Counted from the first letter of the stretch, positions 23,426-34,869 are shown. The stretch is 64,000 bases of DNA from Timema cristinae (GCA_039000515.1 JBCFYV010011135.1:23895235-23959234); one strand, 5' to 3'. Notes: generated by a model from the letters alone, not told the origin. A program made the numbers and translations.

Positions 23426-23862
23426 GGTATCCAGTTGTGGAGGTAAAATCCAAATTTTATTCTCCAATGCGATTGAAGTAAATATTCTACATATTAATAA
23501 ATAAATTAATATACTATCTTAAAACAAAAATAATGTTTTGTAATATATTTATTTCTTGAAGCAAAAAATACTAAATTACACAAGATTTTCAAAAAAATGT
23601 CAATATTTTAGTCGATTTCTTTTTACATTGCACGGATTACACTCATTAGAAATATTAGTGGCCATACAACCTTCCAAACGTTACTTAATATATCGGTAAA
23701 AAAGCGAAATTAAATTAATTGGGACTCCACTCATTATATATTATTGTATGAGCATAGTCATTTTAAAGGTTATTCTGGCAAGAGGTTAACCGAGGCTTGT
23801 ACATTTATTTGTAAGTCAAGAGTGTTGGGTTGCTATCCTGCTGATAATAGTATATATATACT
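23426..23862. other. A+T-rich DNA, nothing recognised
   Basis: No ORF, tandem repeat or shared block noticed, apart from a box-B-less tRNA-like patch near 23790-23850 that is too weak to call. Confidence 0.4.
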
Positions 23863-24049
23863 TCTATACTAATATTATAAAGAGGAAAGATTTGATTTTT
23901 TGTTTTTTTGTTTAGAATGGATAAACTCAAAAACTACTGGACCGATTTTAAAAATTATTTCACCTGTATAAAGCTACATTATCAGCGAGTAACATAGGCT
24001 ATATTTTATTTTGAAAATTTAATTTTTTCCTCATAAAAATGTCGATAGA
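23863..24049 (+). mobile_element. Helitron 5'-end fragment
   Basis: TCTATACTAATATTATAAAG, then AAACTCAAAAACTACTGGAC, CATTATCAGCGAGTAACATA and AAAAATGTCGATAG. Same module as 17809-17996 and ending at the same point, so either the family is chimeric beyond this point or both copies share an ancestor truncated there. Confidence 0.75.
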
Positions 24050-24468
24050 TCAATATCAGCAAGTGTATAAATGATAGATTAAGGCGGCAATGCGGAGATA
24101 ATGAGAGTCCGATGGAGAGAATAAAATGTGATCTGGTGGTTTCCTCCCGACTGAGGGTCGATCGAGGGACTATAGAAAGGTTTGCGGGTTCCAATATTGC
24201 GCCTGCTCCCTCGTCACGGGAGATCTACCCAGTTACTTATGTAGTAGTTTAGTCATCTGAATCTATTAATAAATAGGAATTATTGGACTAACACCAGAGT
24301 CTCACCCCCGCGAACTATCAATTCCAACCCCTAGTACTGGGTCCATCTCAACCATGTAACTCCCTACGGTGCCGCGGTAGTGTTGTGGTAGGGTTGGCTA
24401 CCGGGCACCTAAATTAAAAGGGGACATTATACAATAAAAATATGTATTTTATTTTAAAAGGATATTTT
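24050..24468. other. No gene supported
   Basis: GC content is higher than the surroundings at 24180-24410. GGTGCCGCGGTAGTGTTGTG (24369-24388) has a weak tRNA-head look but no box B follows. Confidence 0.4.
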
Positions 24469-24719
24469 TAGCACCACATCTTACTAACCGTTTGGGCTCT
24501 ACAATTATATAATAAATAAGCCAATGGTTTTAGGGATTAGGAAGGATGTGTTTATAGAAAGTGTACTAGCATTTGTGTGGAGGGAAAGTGCAAACCGATT
24601 TTGTGGGAAAAAAACAGCCTCACTACACCAGACCGAGATTCAAACCTCAATTTCTCGGTCATGGGAGTCTAGTCTATTGTGAGAGTAGCGCGTTAGACCA
24701 TTTGGCCACCGAAGCGGGT
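24469..24719 (-). mobile_element. SINE-C, full length, reverse
   Basis: Complement of tail (GCACCACATCTTACTAACCG), body (TGTGTGGAGGGAAAGTG), box B (complement of GAGATTCAAACCTCAA), head (complement of GCGTTAGACCATTTGGCCAC) and terminal GAAGCGGGT. Confidence 0.78.
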
Positions 24720-25600
24720 GGGAAGGACCATTCTATGAAGAACTCAATGATCTGCTCCCTGGAGCTAAGCACCCAAGTTCTTATTATCTGGGTTTCTCCA
24801 GAAAGAGATTCTCGAAAAATGTCAATAATAGTGAATAGTTTTGTAGCAAGCAAAACCAGATATGATTCTTCCCTACAAGTAATATGGTCTTAAAATATTT
24901 ACGCAATAATAATATAAATATAAAATGCAAAATTCGTATTTTTTTTATATAAATTAGAAATATAGAGTTGAATAATTTTAATCAAAATATGATTATTTTT
25001 TTGCTCTCAAAATCATGAATTTTTAACCTAAAATAAAAAATTGTTTAAAATATTCACATATGTGCGGAATAAGTTATGTATATTTAAAAAAAACAGGACA
25101 ACATAAAAAATGTTTATAATTCATTAAGCATTAAATTCAATGTGAAACTAAAAATTTGATATGTCATAAAACATCCGAACCCTAGTTTTAATGAATTTAT
25201 TATAAACAAAATATGTTACTTTTTATATCTCTTATTATTCTATTTAAATCTATATTTCACTCTTTTTTTTTTTTGTGATCCATTAGTTGTTAAATGGTGG
25301 ATCTATTCCTACTCGTAACCTATATATGCATCTATTTTTTTTAATATGTTTTGACGGGTCGGTGGCGTGGCGTGGCGTCTGATTAGAGACTGTAACGGCT
25401 AAAGCGAGACTAACATTTTTCCTTTGCATTATTCAGCACGTAGCGTGGTCGGTGGATGTTATTTGCACGATAGCAATACACTGGCGCCACTGTATTATAA
25501 TCCGCGGTAGTACATCAACGCTCTCAGACAAAGGTCAAAGGTGTATTCTTCAGTCGGGTAGGGGGAGAGAAGCTACGTATGGAATCCAGACTCGAGTATG
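24720..25600. other. Anonymous DNA
   Basis: A+T-rich to 25345, then a CpG-richer patch (25345-25600) with GGCGTGGCGTGGCGTCTGAT. ORFs at 25452-25634 and 24573-24893 lack recognisable domains, and the latter overlaps the SINE. No gene call. Confidence 0.4.
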
Positions 25601-26056
25601 TATACAGGGTGGTCCAGAAAATTTACATTTTTAAAACTTATTTTGCAAATAGAAATTGTTGTGTTTTTTTTATTCTCCCTTACACTACTTGTTTCCCGCC
25701 ATACAAAACATCCAAATAACTACATCTCCTTGATGAGTTGTTGCATAAAAGGTTTTATCCCGCAAGGCGCAATCAAACAGGCTTTCTTTTGATGGTTTTT
25801 TTCAATTTCCTAAAGAGATGCTGCTTTTCATCCCCTGGCGCTTTGTGTTTGCCAAGCATATACCTTTTCATGTATCTACATTTAATTGTCATGTTTCTGT
25901 TTTACCAAATAAAATGTTTATTTTCAACACAAGCTTACAGCCAAAAAAAAAGTGTGTTTGAAGTCACCGTGACAATTTGCTCGTTTACAGTCAAACCATT
26001 GTATTACATTATTACCTTGATGATTTCTGTTTAGACATTAAAAGGTGCTTATCTCC

Positions 26057-26275
26057 CTTGACACAGCTTCTGTTCCAGCCAAATAAAACAGTGCTGCTAT
26101 CTACATCTTCCTTGATGCAGCTTCTGTTTCCAGCCAAATCAAAAAGTGCTGCTTTTTCATCTTCCTTGATGCAGCTTCTGTTTCAGCCAAATAAAAACAG
26201 TGCTGCTTTCTACATCTTCCTTGACGCAGCTTCTGTTTCCAGCCAAATCAAAACAGTGCTGCTTTCTACGCCGAC
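26057..26275 (+). repeat. 54/55-bp tandem repeat, four units
   Basis: Units start at 26057, 26111, 26165 and 26219. Each carries CTTGA(C/T)(A/G)CAGCTTCTGTT, CAGCCAAAT(A/C)AAA and AGTGCTGCT. Two sub-variants alternate (CCAAATAAA and CCAAATCAAA), suggesting a doubled unit. A 102-codon ORF across it is a repeat artefact. The upstream region 25730-26050 may hold older copies. Confidence 0.85.
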
Positions 26276-26489
26276 CAAGCAATAGTACTGTATTATATGC
26301 CAACCGTATGCATGGAAGTTATGCTTTGCTGACTCCGATGTAGCGGTTTTAAGCCGTTTGCGATATCTTTTTATTACTAATTAGGGGATATGTACAAGTT
26401 TGTTTATTTTAAAACCCACTTGCTAACACAGAGAACCGGGCCAAATAATGAGGAGGGTCGGCTAATCAAAGGTCGCATAGTCACGACTC

Positions 26490-27400
26490 ATAATATACTA
26501 TTAGTAAGAAAATATACATATCAATAAATAGTGTTAATAAACGCTTCTAATAATACTTCCCTAATGAATAATGTATATTCAGCTTTTTCGTAGCTTATTG
26601 AGAGAACAAAATTTATCTCTAACGCGCTACTCTCTAGGCTGCCGATGACGGGAGATCAAGTTTTGAATCTCAGTCAGGTCTACTGAGCCTGGTTTCTCAA
26701 AAAAAAATCTACTCTTCCTAAACGCAAATGCGGGTACACTTTTATTTTAAATATAGCCTTATAATCCTAAAAACCAACAGGGTAATTAGTACATAAAGTA
26801 TAACTAGAACGGGTAGTAAGACGTAGTGCTTAATAAAAATACATATTTAATAAAACTCTTACGTATTTTATTTCGTGGTTTTGCTAGCAAGAGATATTAT
26901 GCATTAAATAATTAATTTAAAAAAAGATTATATTTACACTTGTATCTTATAATAATTGACCACCAAAATAAATGTGTTTTTTAGAAGAAAAAAAAAGCCT
27001 TATAAAATATTTGTTTCAAAATAAAACGATTTAATTTTGTTAATAGATGCGCATAAAAAACAACCTCACATCGTTTGTATGACGTCATCAAAGGTCTTCG
27101 TTGCGTCTAGTTTTTAAAATTAATTTGTGAAGATATCTCAGCCTTTTAAAAGCTTTCGTTTGTAAAGCATTTTAAAGAGAACCACAAAAGCCAATTTACA
27201 CACAAAAAAAACCCATCCAAACGTTTATTTTAATTAAGTTCATTTTAAAATAATTTAAACACTGTTATAAGAATAATCTCATAAAAAAATGGGTTGTTTT
27301 AAAAGCTTTGACTGCCAAAACTGTCAGTAACTCTAGTACATGGTATTTAAGATCAAGTTATTTGGCGTATGGATACATGAGAAAGATGTGGTATCTTTTG
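26490..27400 (+). repeat. Dispersed family W, copy 1 (interrupted)
   Basis: Ordered blocks shared with 59490-60160: GTTAATAAACGC/ACTT, TTTCGTGGTTNTG, ACAAGATAT-like stretch, AATAAATG(T/A)(G/A)TGTTTTTTAGAA, TTTGTATGACGTCATCAAA, ACCACAAA(A/C)GC, TTTGACTGCCAAAA-like. It contains TGACGTCA at 27080-27087. A SINE-C sits inside at 26618-26835. Non-coding; class unknown. Confidence 0.6.
26618..26835 (+). mobile_element. SINE-C, 5'-truncated, inside family W
   Basis: Starts TCTAACGCGCTACTCTC, box B AAGTTTTGAATCTC, body CGCAAATGCGGGTACAC, tail GAACGGGTAGTAAGACGTAG. It interrupts W relative to the copy at 59.5 kb. Confidence 0.7.
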
Positions 27401-27850
27401 CTATCTGACATCACCACTCCAGTCACGAAACTACTTTAGCTCAATTGGAACTACGTTTCTCGTGGAATGCTTCAGTTCTAAGACAAAAGTAAAGGGTTAG
27501 AAGAGACATAGATTTAACGACATTGCCTAATTGGAGATTTCGAAGTTATTTTGCAAAGCGGGCTGCTTCTTAACTCGACGCACCTAAGCAGTTTAAGCCT
27601 ATCACACTTAAACACTAATAGACTAAATAGAAAGAGAGGGAAGGAAATAAGTAGTTCCCCCTGCAAGGCCTCTTTTTTTATTACTGATGGCATTCCCCTC
27701 TTCCTCTGACGAATCTGCTATTTGCGTCTTGAAAACATTAACTTGCTTTTAAAAATTACCCTTGTCTTGTTTCCTAATCTAGATAGACATTTGCTTCTTC
27801 GGACTGTTTTAATCTACATCTTGATATAAGGATTCTAATTTAGTAGGAAA
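27401..27850. other. No feature recognised
   Basis: Moderate base composition, no tandem repeat, no ORF of note. Confidence 0.4.
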
Positions 27851-27852
27851 AT

Positions 27853-28147
27853 TAGGATTGGAGTCAGACTTCTGTGTTGAAGGTCCAGGGTTCAATCCTG
27901 GGTCCCGTCACAGATTTATCTGTTACCAAACCCTTCTTTCACCTCTGACAAGACGTGTATTAATCACAAAATGTGAATGTGGGGAATGCCCAGGCCTCCA
28001 CCGTGGTTCGGATTCCACGTTAAACTGTAGGTCCTCCATTTCATCTCACAATCACCTACCATTACACATTAGCGTAAGTGCGTATAACTCGAATGGGTAG
28101 TAAGACGCGGTGATGATGATGATTATAATAATAATAATAATAATAAT
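27853..28147 (+). mobile_element. SINE-A, lacking box A
   Basis: Begins within the head (AGTCAGACTTCTGTGTTG), box B GGGTTCAATCCTGGG, complete body, tail GAATGGGTAGTAAGACGCGG, then (GAT)n and (TAA)n. Confidence 0.85.
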
Positions 28148-28154
28148 TTCAATT

Positions 28155-28215
28155 TCCTTTATTATAGTGCTGGCCAACAGTCCCAAAACCTATAAAGGCC
28201 AGCACTGAAAGTACA
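28155..28215. other. Perfect 10-bp stem inverted repeat
   Basis: AGTGCTGGCC and its complement GGCCAGCACT are separated by about 21 bases. On the minus strand the context TATAATAAAGGAAATTG after the stem resembles a LINE 3' UTR end, but too little remains to classify. Confidence 0.5.
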
Positions 28216-28289
28216 CAAGTACCTTACAATTACATATATTTACAAGAGAAAATAAGATAAACAAAAATGGCAAGATAATAATATTTTCA

Positions 28290-28560
28290 TAACCATGTCA
28301 AATAGCCGAAGTTGTAGATGATTAAAAAAATATAAATATATAAATGGATCAAAATAGTTACAAAAAAAACTATTTCAAGATAAAAATAATAATAGTTTGA
28401 CACTATAGGACTATTTTTAGAATGAATTTAAGAATGTATGGCTTTTGTTTCAACGTTATATCTTTAAAACTGGCTGAATGAAACGTAAATTCGATAACAT
28501 AGGATGTACAATCTTGAGCTGCCGTGACGTCACAGGTAGGCTAAGTCCTTAATAATACTC
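28290..28560 (+). repeat. Dispersed family Z, copy 2
   Basis: Same block order as 380-640, including GTTTCAACGTTATATCTTTA and GTGACGTCACAGGTAGGCTA, with TGACGTCA at 28525-28532. Confidence 0.65.
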
Positions 28561-29430
28561 ACAAAACAAAGGCCTCTTTTATTAATATCACAACACAAAA
28601 TTCTAAGATAATTGAGAATTGTTTTATTGGTTTTAAAAGCTTCATAAAAGCCACTTCTAAAGTTTGACACACACCGAATCAGTTCGGAACGTTCTGGAAT
28701 CAAAATCCTACGAATGTAAACGAGTTTGGTGCCGCACACTGTTTCGAAATTCAAATCAAGACAGTCGGAAGACAGAATCAATAGGGTACATCGTTTTTAG
28801 TGATGCGGTGATAGTGAATGAGAGCGGGTAATGGTGGTGGTTGGGTGAAATGTGAATAGCTGCCGATTAAGAGGGAGAAGAAATTGCTTCAAAAATACTT
28901 TTGAGTGCCCAACATACAGTAAATGCAACATAAAATTTTCAAAATTTTCTCTAAAGCATTTGTTTAGTACAATCATAGTAATGCTTTTAAGCAATGTTAA
29001 AAATTATAAGGTACTGTTGAACTAAGTTAAGTATTTCTTCGTCCAAAGACTTTTTTTTTAAAATAATCGAAAATTTCCGTTGAATAAGAAACAAACATCA
29101 ATAGGTGTAATTGACCCTGAATGTAGATGATGAAATAGAGGCCGGATGCGCGTAGATTCGGAATCCATCGGAATTCGTCCAAATATTCCCTCCTGGCGAT
29201 CAATTCGTTCCAATCCATTCCGATCCTACGTGTGGCTATCTTATTGGGATGACAAATGGAGCACCAACTTAACCTTACATATCCTGGGCGTGACAGGAAA
29301 AATATTCCCAAACCTCTTAACTCCCTCCTTACCTAACGTAACCAATCTTAAAACTTGCTTTTACATCAGCTTTCTTGGGAAAATAGCTTTCTCTAAAAAA
29401 AAAAACAGGTTTTGGCCATTATCTCTTAAA
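28561..29430. other. Overlapping short ORFs, no gene supported
   Basis: Both strands have 60-104-codon ORFs (28530-28781 -, 28797-28994 -, 29027-29311 -, 29146-29460 +). None has a recognisable domain. The + and - ORFs at about 29.15-29.31 kb overlap, and the + one runs into the hAT end. Confidence 0.4.
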
Positions 29431-29440
29431 CTGTTAACTA

Positions 29441-30209
29441 CAGTGGCGGCTCGTGTATAGGCACTGCGGAACTGCAGAACCCCTATTTCCACTTGATATT
29501 ATCGATAACATTTAGTATAATAAGTCCTTTTTTCTTTAATTCTTTCTCTATTTTTGTAGTAAAATATATATTCCTGAAACTTAATGTCAGTACTTCAGTA
29601 GCTATCTCCAAATTTATGAAAAGATACAAACATATTTGTATGGAACTGTGCGCTTCACAATGCCAGCGACGTAGTGTTTGACTATTGTGCGCATGCGCAC
29701 ATAGGAAGAGGGAGGGGGGAGGAAGGCGGGACTGCCTGGTAGAGAGAGCACTGTTGCTCTCGCAGTGCCGGCTCTGGCGTGATTGTGGAAGGAAGTTTTA
29801 TTTTTTACTCAGCGTGTGTTGTGCTTAAAAACCGCGCACCATATTCTTGAATGTAATAAAGTGTAGAAGAGATTAGAACTAGATTATTATTCTTCTTTCA
29901 GCCATTCGATTGGATTCATTTTTTTTCGGTTCTTTTATTTAACAGAAAAACTAAGGAGAAAATTATTGAACTTTTTTCGCAAATTAAAACAAGAAAAATG
30001 GATCTCATTTTTAAATGAATAGATCAAGCTTGAACTGTAACAATTTAAGTTAAAGTAAATAAAAAATGGTTTTTTTGTCATGATTTTATCAAGTTTCTGA
30101 ATAGATTTTCTTTTTACATGTTTTTTTTTTACTTTTACACAATTTTGAAACAAAGGCTAAAAAATTTCTGGAGCAGCACCCCTTTAATTTTAGCTACGAG
30201 CCACCACTG
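29441..30209. mobile_element. Non-autonomous hAT element (769 bp)
   Basis: Terminal inverted repeats CAGTGGCGGCTCGT (left) and ACGAGCCACCACTG (right) differ at one position. They are flanked by an 8-bp duplication with one mismatch, GTTAACTA (29433-29440) and GTTAATTA (30210-30217). These are hAT-superfamily hallmarks. No transposase is encoded; the ORFs of 62 (+) and 72 (-) codons are unconvincing. The interior has an unusually GC-rich patch (29640-29780) with TGCGCATGCGCA and a G-rich run. Confidence 0.85.
29685..29705. promoter_or_regulatory. NRF-1/Ewg-like palindrome inside hAT
   Basis: TGCGCATGCGCA matches the known NRF-1-type consensus, which the insect Ewg protein family also binds. 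It lies in a CpG-rich patch of the hAT. Function is inferred only. Confidence 0.3.
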
Positions 30210-30217
30210 GTTAATTA

Positions 30218-30535
30218 CATAAGAGTTATTTATATAAAATAAAACTAAGGGTAATAAACCGAAGAATATTAAGGACCTCTAATAATGCTTCCATTGTCAT
30301 CTAAACAATATGTTTTTATTGAAAAATTAAAACCTTTAAGAGTAACACTTTAATAAATATATTCAAATTGTTAATACAGTTTTAACATATTGTGGTCTAT
30401 TCGAAACCATATTTGTTTGGGAACAAAGAATTATTGTAGGTATTGTGAGCAGAGATTTAATGAAGAGCGGTAAATTAAACCTTTTATAGAACACAAATTA
30501 CACATAGTTTAATAAGTAAGTAAAAATCAATATTA
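30218..30535. other. A+T-rich DNA, nothing recognised
   Basis: No ORF or repeat signal noticed. Confidence 0.4.
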
Positions 30536-30540
30536 TGGTA

Positions 30541-30750
30541 GACCACTCGGTGGTTAAATGGTTTAGGCGCCAAGCCGTCACTCACGCAATAGATTAAAAG
30601 GCCGATGTCGTGGAGATAGTAGTTTTAACTCCACTCGGGCTTATTAGAGTTGATGTTTTTCTCCTTAATTATTTTCTCATCTACTCCCACGCAACTGCGG
30701 TTACTTCATCTAAATTAAATATTATTTGTGCTTAACACACAGGTGTAACA
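30541..30750 (+). mobile_element. SINE-C, decayed
   Basis: GACCACTCGGTGGTTAAATG head with box-A-like TGGTTAAATGG, box-B-like remnant TAGTTTTAACTCC, and body TCCCACGCAACTGCGG. The tail is lost. Confidence 0.55.
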
Positions 30751-30805
30751 AATATACTCAATAAATTTTGTATTACATCATATTATTGTTGATTACGTTA
30801 AATTA

Positions 30806-31062
30806 CCCGTCTCGGTGGCGTAGTTGGCTAACGCGCTTGTCGTGTTTAACTCGATTGCTGAGGACGGGGAGATCGAGGTTCGAATCTCGGTCGGGTGAAC
30901 TGGGGGTGGCTTTTCTTAAATGGTTTTCCACTCTCCCGCCACGCAAATGTGGGTTCACTTCCTCTAATTAAACCTTCCCAATTCCTAATCCATTGGCGTA
31001 ATTAGTACTTAAAGCCTATAACCCGAACGGGTAGTAAGAGGCAGTGCTAAATATAAATATAT
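30806..31062 (+). mobile_element. SINE-B, full length, 14-bp TSD
   Basis: Perfect duplication ATTACGTTAAATTA at 30792-30805 and 31063-31076. Head CCCGTCTCGGTGGCGTAGTT, box A TGGCGTAGTTGGCTAACGCG, box B GAGGTTCGAATCTCGG, full body, tail GAACGGGTAGTAAGAGGCAG. This copy defines the exact SINE-B ends. Confidence 0.95.
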
Positions 31063-31076
31063 ATTACGTTAAATTA

Positions 31077-31740
31077 ATTTTATTTATAAAATTGATTCAA
31101 TAAAATATGTTCAAAACAATGACCCTTAACACCGATACACTTTTAATGTAGTATAAAGTAAGTGAATAAAAATATAAAAGTTAAAATATCTTCAAAAATG
31201 AGTGTCAAAAAATAGTTTCAGAACAGTGTTTTTTGTGCAGCTTAAAATGTAGTTACATAAGTTAAATGATTTAATTTAAAAAAAAAGTTGACCTATAATT
31301 AACTTTTGAGACGTCATCAAACCTAAATTCACTAGTATTACCTTTCGCCCAAAAAAAAACTTGTCCGAAATATTATTTTTCTATAATTCTTCGTTTTTTG
31401 GGATATTTTGGTGTCTCAACTTAAATGCTTCCCTCACCCTATATATATATATATATAATACATGGTTTTTACAGGGCCTTTTTTTAATACCACATTTACA
31501 CAAATAATAACAACAAACAGAGAACATCGTAAGACATTGGAGGAAATATCAAAAGCGCACTAAGATACGGATCAAAAGCGCACCTAGAACTTGTATTAAA
31601 AGCAAGCAGCGGGAAAACAACTGAATAACGTAGAAACATGGAAAATATTGATGTGTGCCAATTGTGGAACCACTCATTCAAATAATACCCTTACACCAAC
31701 TGCGGAGTGAAAATTAAATTATTATTAATGACTTTGTTCA
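31077..31740. other. A+T-rich DNA with (TA)n
   Basis: GACGTCATCAAACC at 31311-31324 resembles the core of family W, but the surroundings do not align well. (TA)n at 31440-31457. Confidence 0.4.
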
Positions 31741-31744
31741 CAAT

Positions 31745-31860
31745 GGAAAAATGAAGTTGGGTAAGGTCAGATAAAGTTAGGTTTATCCAGGTTAGGTTAG
31801 GCTAGATAAAGTTAGGTTAAGCTAGGTTATGTTAGGTTAGATAAATTTAGAAATGAGAAT
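31745..31860 (+). repeat. Degenerate TTAGG-like repeats
   Basis: Repeated GTTAGGTTAGGCTAG-like units, for example CCAGGTTAGGTTAGGCTAGA and AGGTTATGTTAGGTTAG. The ancestral arthropod telomere repeat is TTAGG, so this could be an interstitial telomeric remnant or a simple repeat. Confidence 0.5.
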
Positions 31861-32600
31861 GAACTATCACGTTGAATGTAACTCTACAAGAAATAATCAG
31901 AAAACGGTAATAGCTACTCATTGTTTCTTTATAAGTCAGGTTAGTCCGATGTCAATTATGATGTGTTTTTTTTACGTTTTATTCAACCCCCAATAAAAAA
32001 AGTTGTATTATAATTTCCCGTCCCTCTCCATGTTTGTTTGTCTGTCTGTCTGTCTGCTTGTCTTTTTGTACCTGAGGCTAGAGCCATAACTGTTATATAG
32101 ATTTCATTCAAACCTTTTATTTAGATATGATCTAACTCCGGGAGATTTTTTTTTTTCACTCCAGCCCTCAAATTAAAAGTAGTTCACAGATTAGTGATTT
32201 TCTAAAATTCTAAAATTTCCGCAAGTGACTTCAACGATTTTTTTTTTTTTTTAATTTAGTGGTGTAATACATTACTAAGGTTTTATTTACCTCTTTCTAA
32301 TTTGAATGATGGTGCTAATCTCTAAAACTGCCCTCTACATGCCTACCTCTTCCTCCACATACTTGTTACCACTAGACTGTGCATGTAGCACCACCACCAC
32401 TTCATAGGACTCATCCAATATATCGTCTTTTTTTTTCTGACACTATGACGTGATTTGAAGCAATATACCTCCACCTACTTGTTATTACTAGACTGCGCAT
32501 CCATATACACTAATTGCCTCTAGACTGGATGTGGCCACTATATACGTGGTCATAATGTCAATATAAAGATTATTTTGTGGGTTACATTATATTTATTTTT
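31861..32600. other. Microsatellite and local duplication
   Basis: (GTCT)n at 32036-32056. Two copies, about 116 bp apart, of a roughly 33-bp block with CTTGTTA(C/T)(C/T)ACTAGACTG at about 32352 and 32468. No gene. Confidence 0.5.
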
Positions 32601-32610
32601 TAAGTATTTT

Positions 32611-32812
32611 AACACCACATCTCATTAACAATTCGGTCCATATACATAATTTAATACCCTAGTGCGTTAGTGAGGAGTAAGGCTGAATTTACAGGAGTTG
32701 TACAAGTATTTGAAGGCAGGTAGAGGGAGAATCCGTTAAGTAAAATCACCGTCAGTACACCTTGACTGGAATTATATCCCCAATCTCCCCATCATTGACA
32801 GTCCAATCTACT
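32611..32812 (-). mobile_element. SINE-C, decayed, reverse
   Basis: AACACCACATCTCATTAACA (tail complement), AGGTAGAGGGAGAATC (body), and a box-B complement remnant near 32770. Strongly diverged. Confidence 0.55.
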
Positions 32813-34544
32813 GCAAAATTGACGTCTCAAGAGTCGAAGGCCATTCCACAACTCAAGAGAATGTTGAACCTGTTAAGTTTTATATCTGATGCGCAGTCTA
32901 GTAAAAGTAAGTCTATAGGGTTAATCTCTTGGAATGATGTGTTTAAGTGACACTAGAATGTTATAAATACATTTTCATCATGTTTACGTCAGTTTTCGAA
33001 AATATTTGGGACAGCCTGTATATACGAATTATTTGCGTGTTCGTTTGGGCATTTAAGGAATCTGTTTTGGCATTCCCTAGACTTTGATACCGTTGAGGGG
33101 AGGGAGGGGGAGAATTTTAGGCCTATATAGTAATGTGAAGGTTGATAGACGTGGTATAATGGCTGGTAGTGGTTTGTAAAAGGATATATCTACGGAATAT
33201 GTAACCAGAGATGTATATATTTTTTTAATGCATTTATTTTTTCGTGATGTGAATAACAATGAATTTTTAGTTCATGAGTATTGCCTGGGGGTTGGGAGAG
33301 TTTGTGGTTGGGGTAAAATTTGGGGTTAAATTTTTTTTTTTTCATGACCCACGTGAGCTTTAACCACATTTTTTTTAAAAAAAAAAAGCTCACTGAGCTA
33401 TTTTAATTAAGGAGTGTATATTTCTAGTACATAAAACTCACGTTAAATACGGCTGCCTCGGCTGGTGAGATAATATCAATCGGTGCCAGGTCACATGGCT
33501 TAAAATTTAATGGTCTGTGTCGTTTTCTGAAACTTACACACCCTTTCGTACTTCCCCTACAACCGCTCTTTTACATGTCGATAATAAATAGGGGAAAGAA
33601 AACGATACTTATATTAAGGCGGATAGGTAATATCGCTGCTGATTCTTAAATATCTTAAAGTTGTCTGTTGAGAGCCTAAAAAAACTTACTGTATTTGTTA
33701 GAGGAAGGCTGAATACCCCTTTTTTTTTATCGAGCCTAGTCTCATAACTCCGTGAATATGGTTTTTAAAAAAAGTCGTTTTAAATGAGCTAATGTCACAT
33801 TTTTACTTTTTTTTCCCTTTAATAAATATCAAATAATAAGGTTATTAAAGAACAGAAACACTATTTAGATATTTCGACCGTGCCTAGATATAAAATGTAT
33901 TCAAAATTATTTGAATGGATTTTGAGACAAATTGATTATTATTTTCTTTTGGCTTATCAGTAAACTAACTTTAATTCTAAGGTTAGATATCTAGTTACCA
34001 AAACCCCTTATGAAAACCTGGATACAAAGTTTTTACCCCTAATTTAATTGATTCTGCCCTGGATTGAAATAAACGTTAGAATCGAACTTCATATGTTGAT
34101 AAAATGTAGAAGTTTCACATTGAAAGTGAAAAAGTGAATTTTGCGATATTTTCTGTATCTTGTCCTAAAACCGAAACCATTTTACCGATCGGGCTAAAAT
34201 TTGACATTTAGGGTTTTAATAATGTTCCTCTAAGGAATAAGAGAGAAAATTTACTTTGTCGAAATTTGTTTAAACGATTTTGATTGAATTTTGTGTTTAG
34301 ATACTTTTAATTATTTGTTTTGATTAATTATAGAAGGCACATTCATTGTCTGCGAGGAGTAATCATGTATATCATAAATTATGAATAAACAATGACACAT
34401 AGCACCAATAAAATGTTTAAATGAGTATCACTAATCTAACTCAAACGATTCATAATGATAGAAGAATTCTTAATTCTTAAATTTCTACCACAGCTTGGGG
34501 TATTAAAATTGGGATTAAGGAACTCGAAAATAAGATAAGTCTTT
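32813..34544. other. A+T-rich DNA, no gene supported
   Basis: A fragment GGGACAGCCTGTATATACGA (33009-33028) is the complement of a TATACAGG-type transposon end. No partner was found. Short reverse ORFs at 33077-33393 are compositional. Confidence 0.4.
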
Positions 34545-34850
34545 TTGAGGTTTTTATATTAAATATTTGTTTTGGTCAAAAATAAATCAAATATTTCTTC
34601 AGTACAAATAAAGAGATTAATTTTCTTCATGTAGTGATATCAACAGTTGTTGAATATCTGTCAAGAGTGTCCTGGAATTAAATCACCAACTTTTCCTCTT
34701 CATTTAAAAAGTTTCTCATCTAATACCGATATGTTCATGACAGATATTCAACAACTGTTGATATCAACATGTGAAGAAAATTAAGCTTTATGTTTCTATT
34801 GGACTAATATTTCAATTATTTTTGCAAAAAAAAAGTTCTTATATAAAAAA
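34545..34850. mobile_element. Foldback family F, full copy
   Basis: The arms (about 34545-34668 and 34735-34850) are inverted copies: TATCAACAGTTGTTGAATAT on the left and ATATTCAACAACTGTTGATA on the right, each next to TTTTCTTCA and its complement. The central spacer of about 65 bp is unrelated. The outer ends contain GGTCAAAAATAAATCAAATA and its diverged complement. Confidence 0.75.
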
Positions 34851-34869
34851 TAATGCAGAAACATTAGTC

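Noticed and set aside
25603..25623. Transposon end ATACAGGGTGGTCCAGAAAA
   Set aside because: Looks like a TACAGGGTG-type terminal repeat, but no inverted partner or TSD could be found nearby.
29027..29460. Overlapping frames of 94 (-) and 104 (+) codons
   Set aside because: Mutually overlapping, no known motif, and the + one runs into the hAT terminus.
30806..30890. tRNA gene at the SINE-B head
   Set aside because: Boxes A and B are present, but there is no closed acceptor stem, and the segment continues into a SINE body with TSDs.
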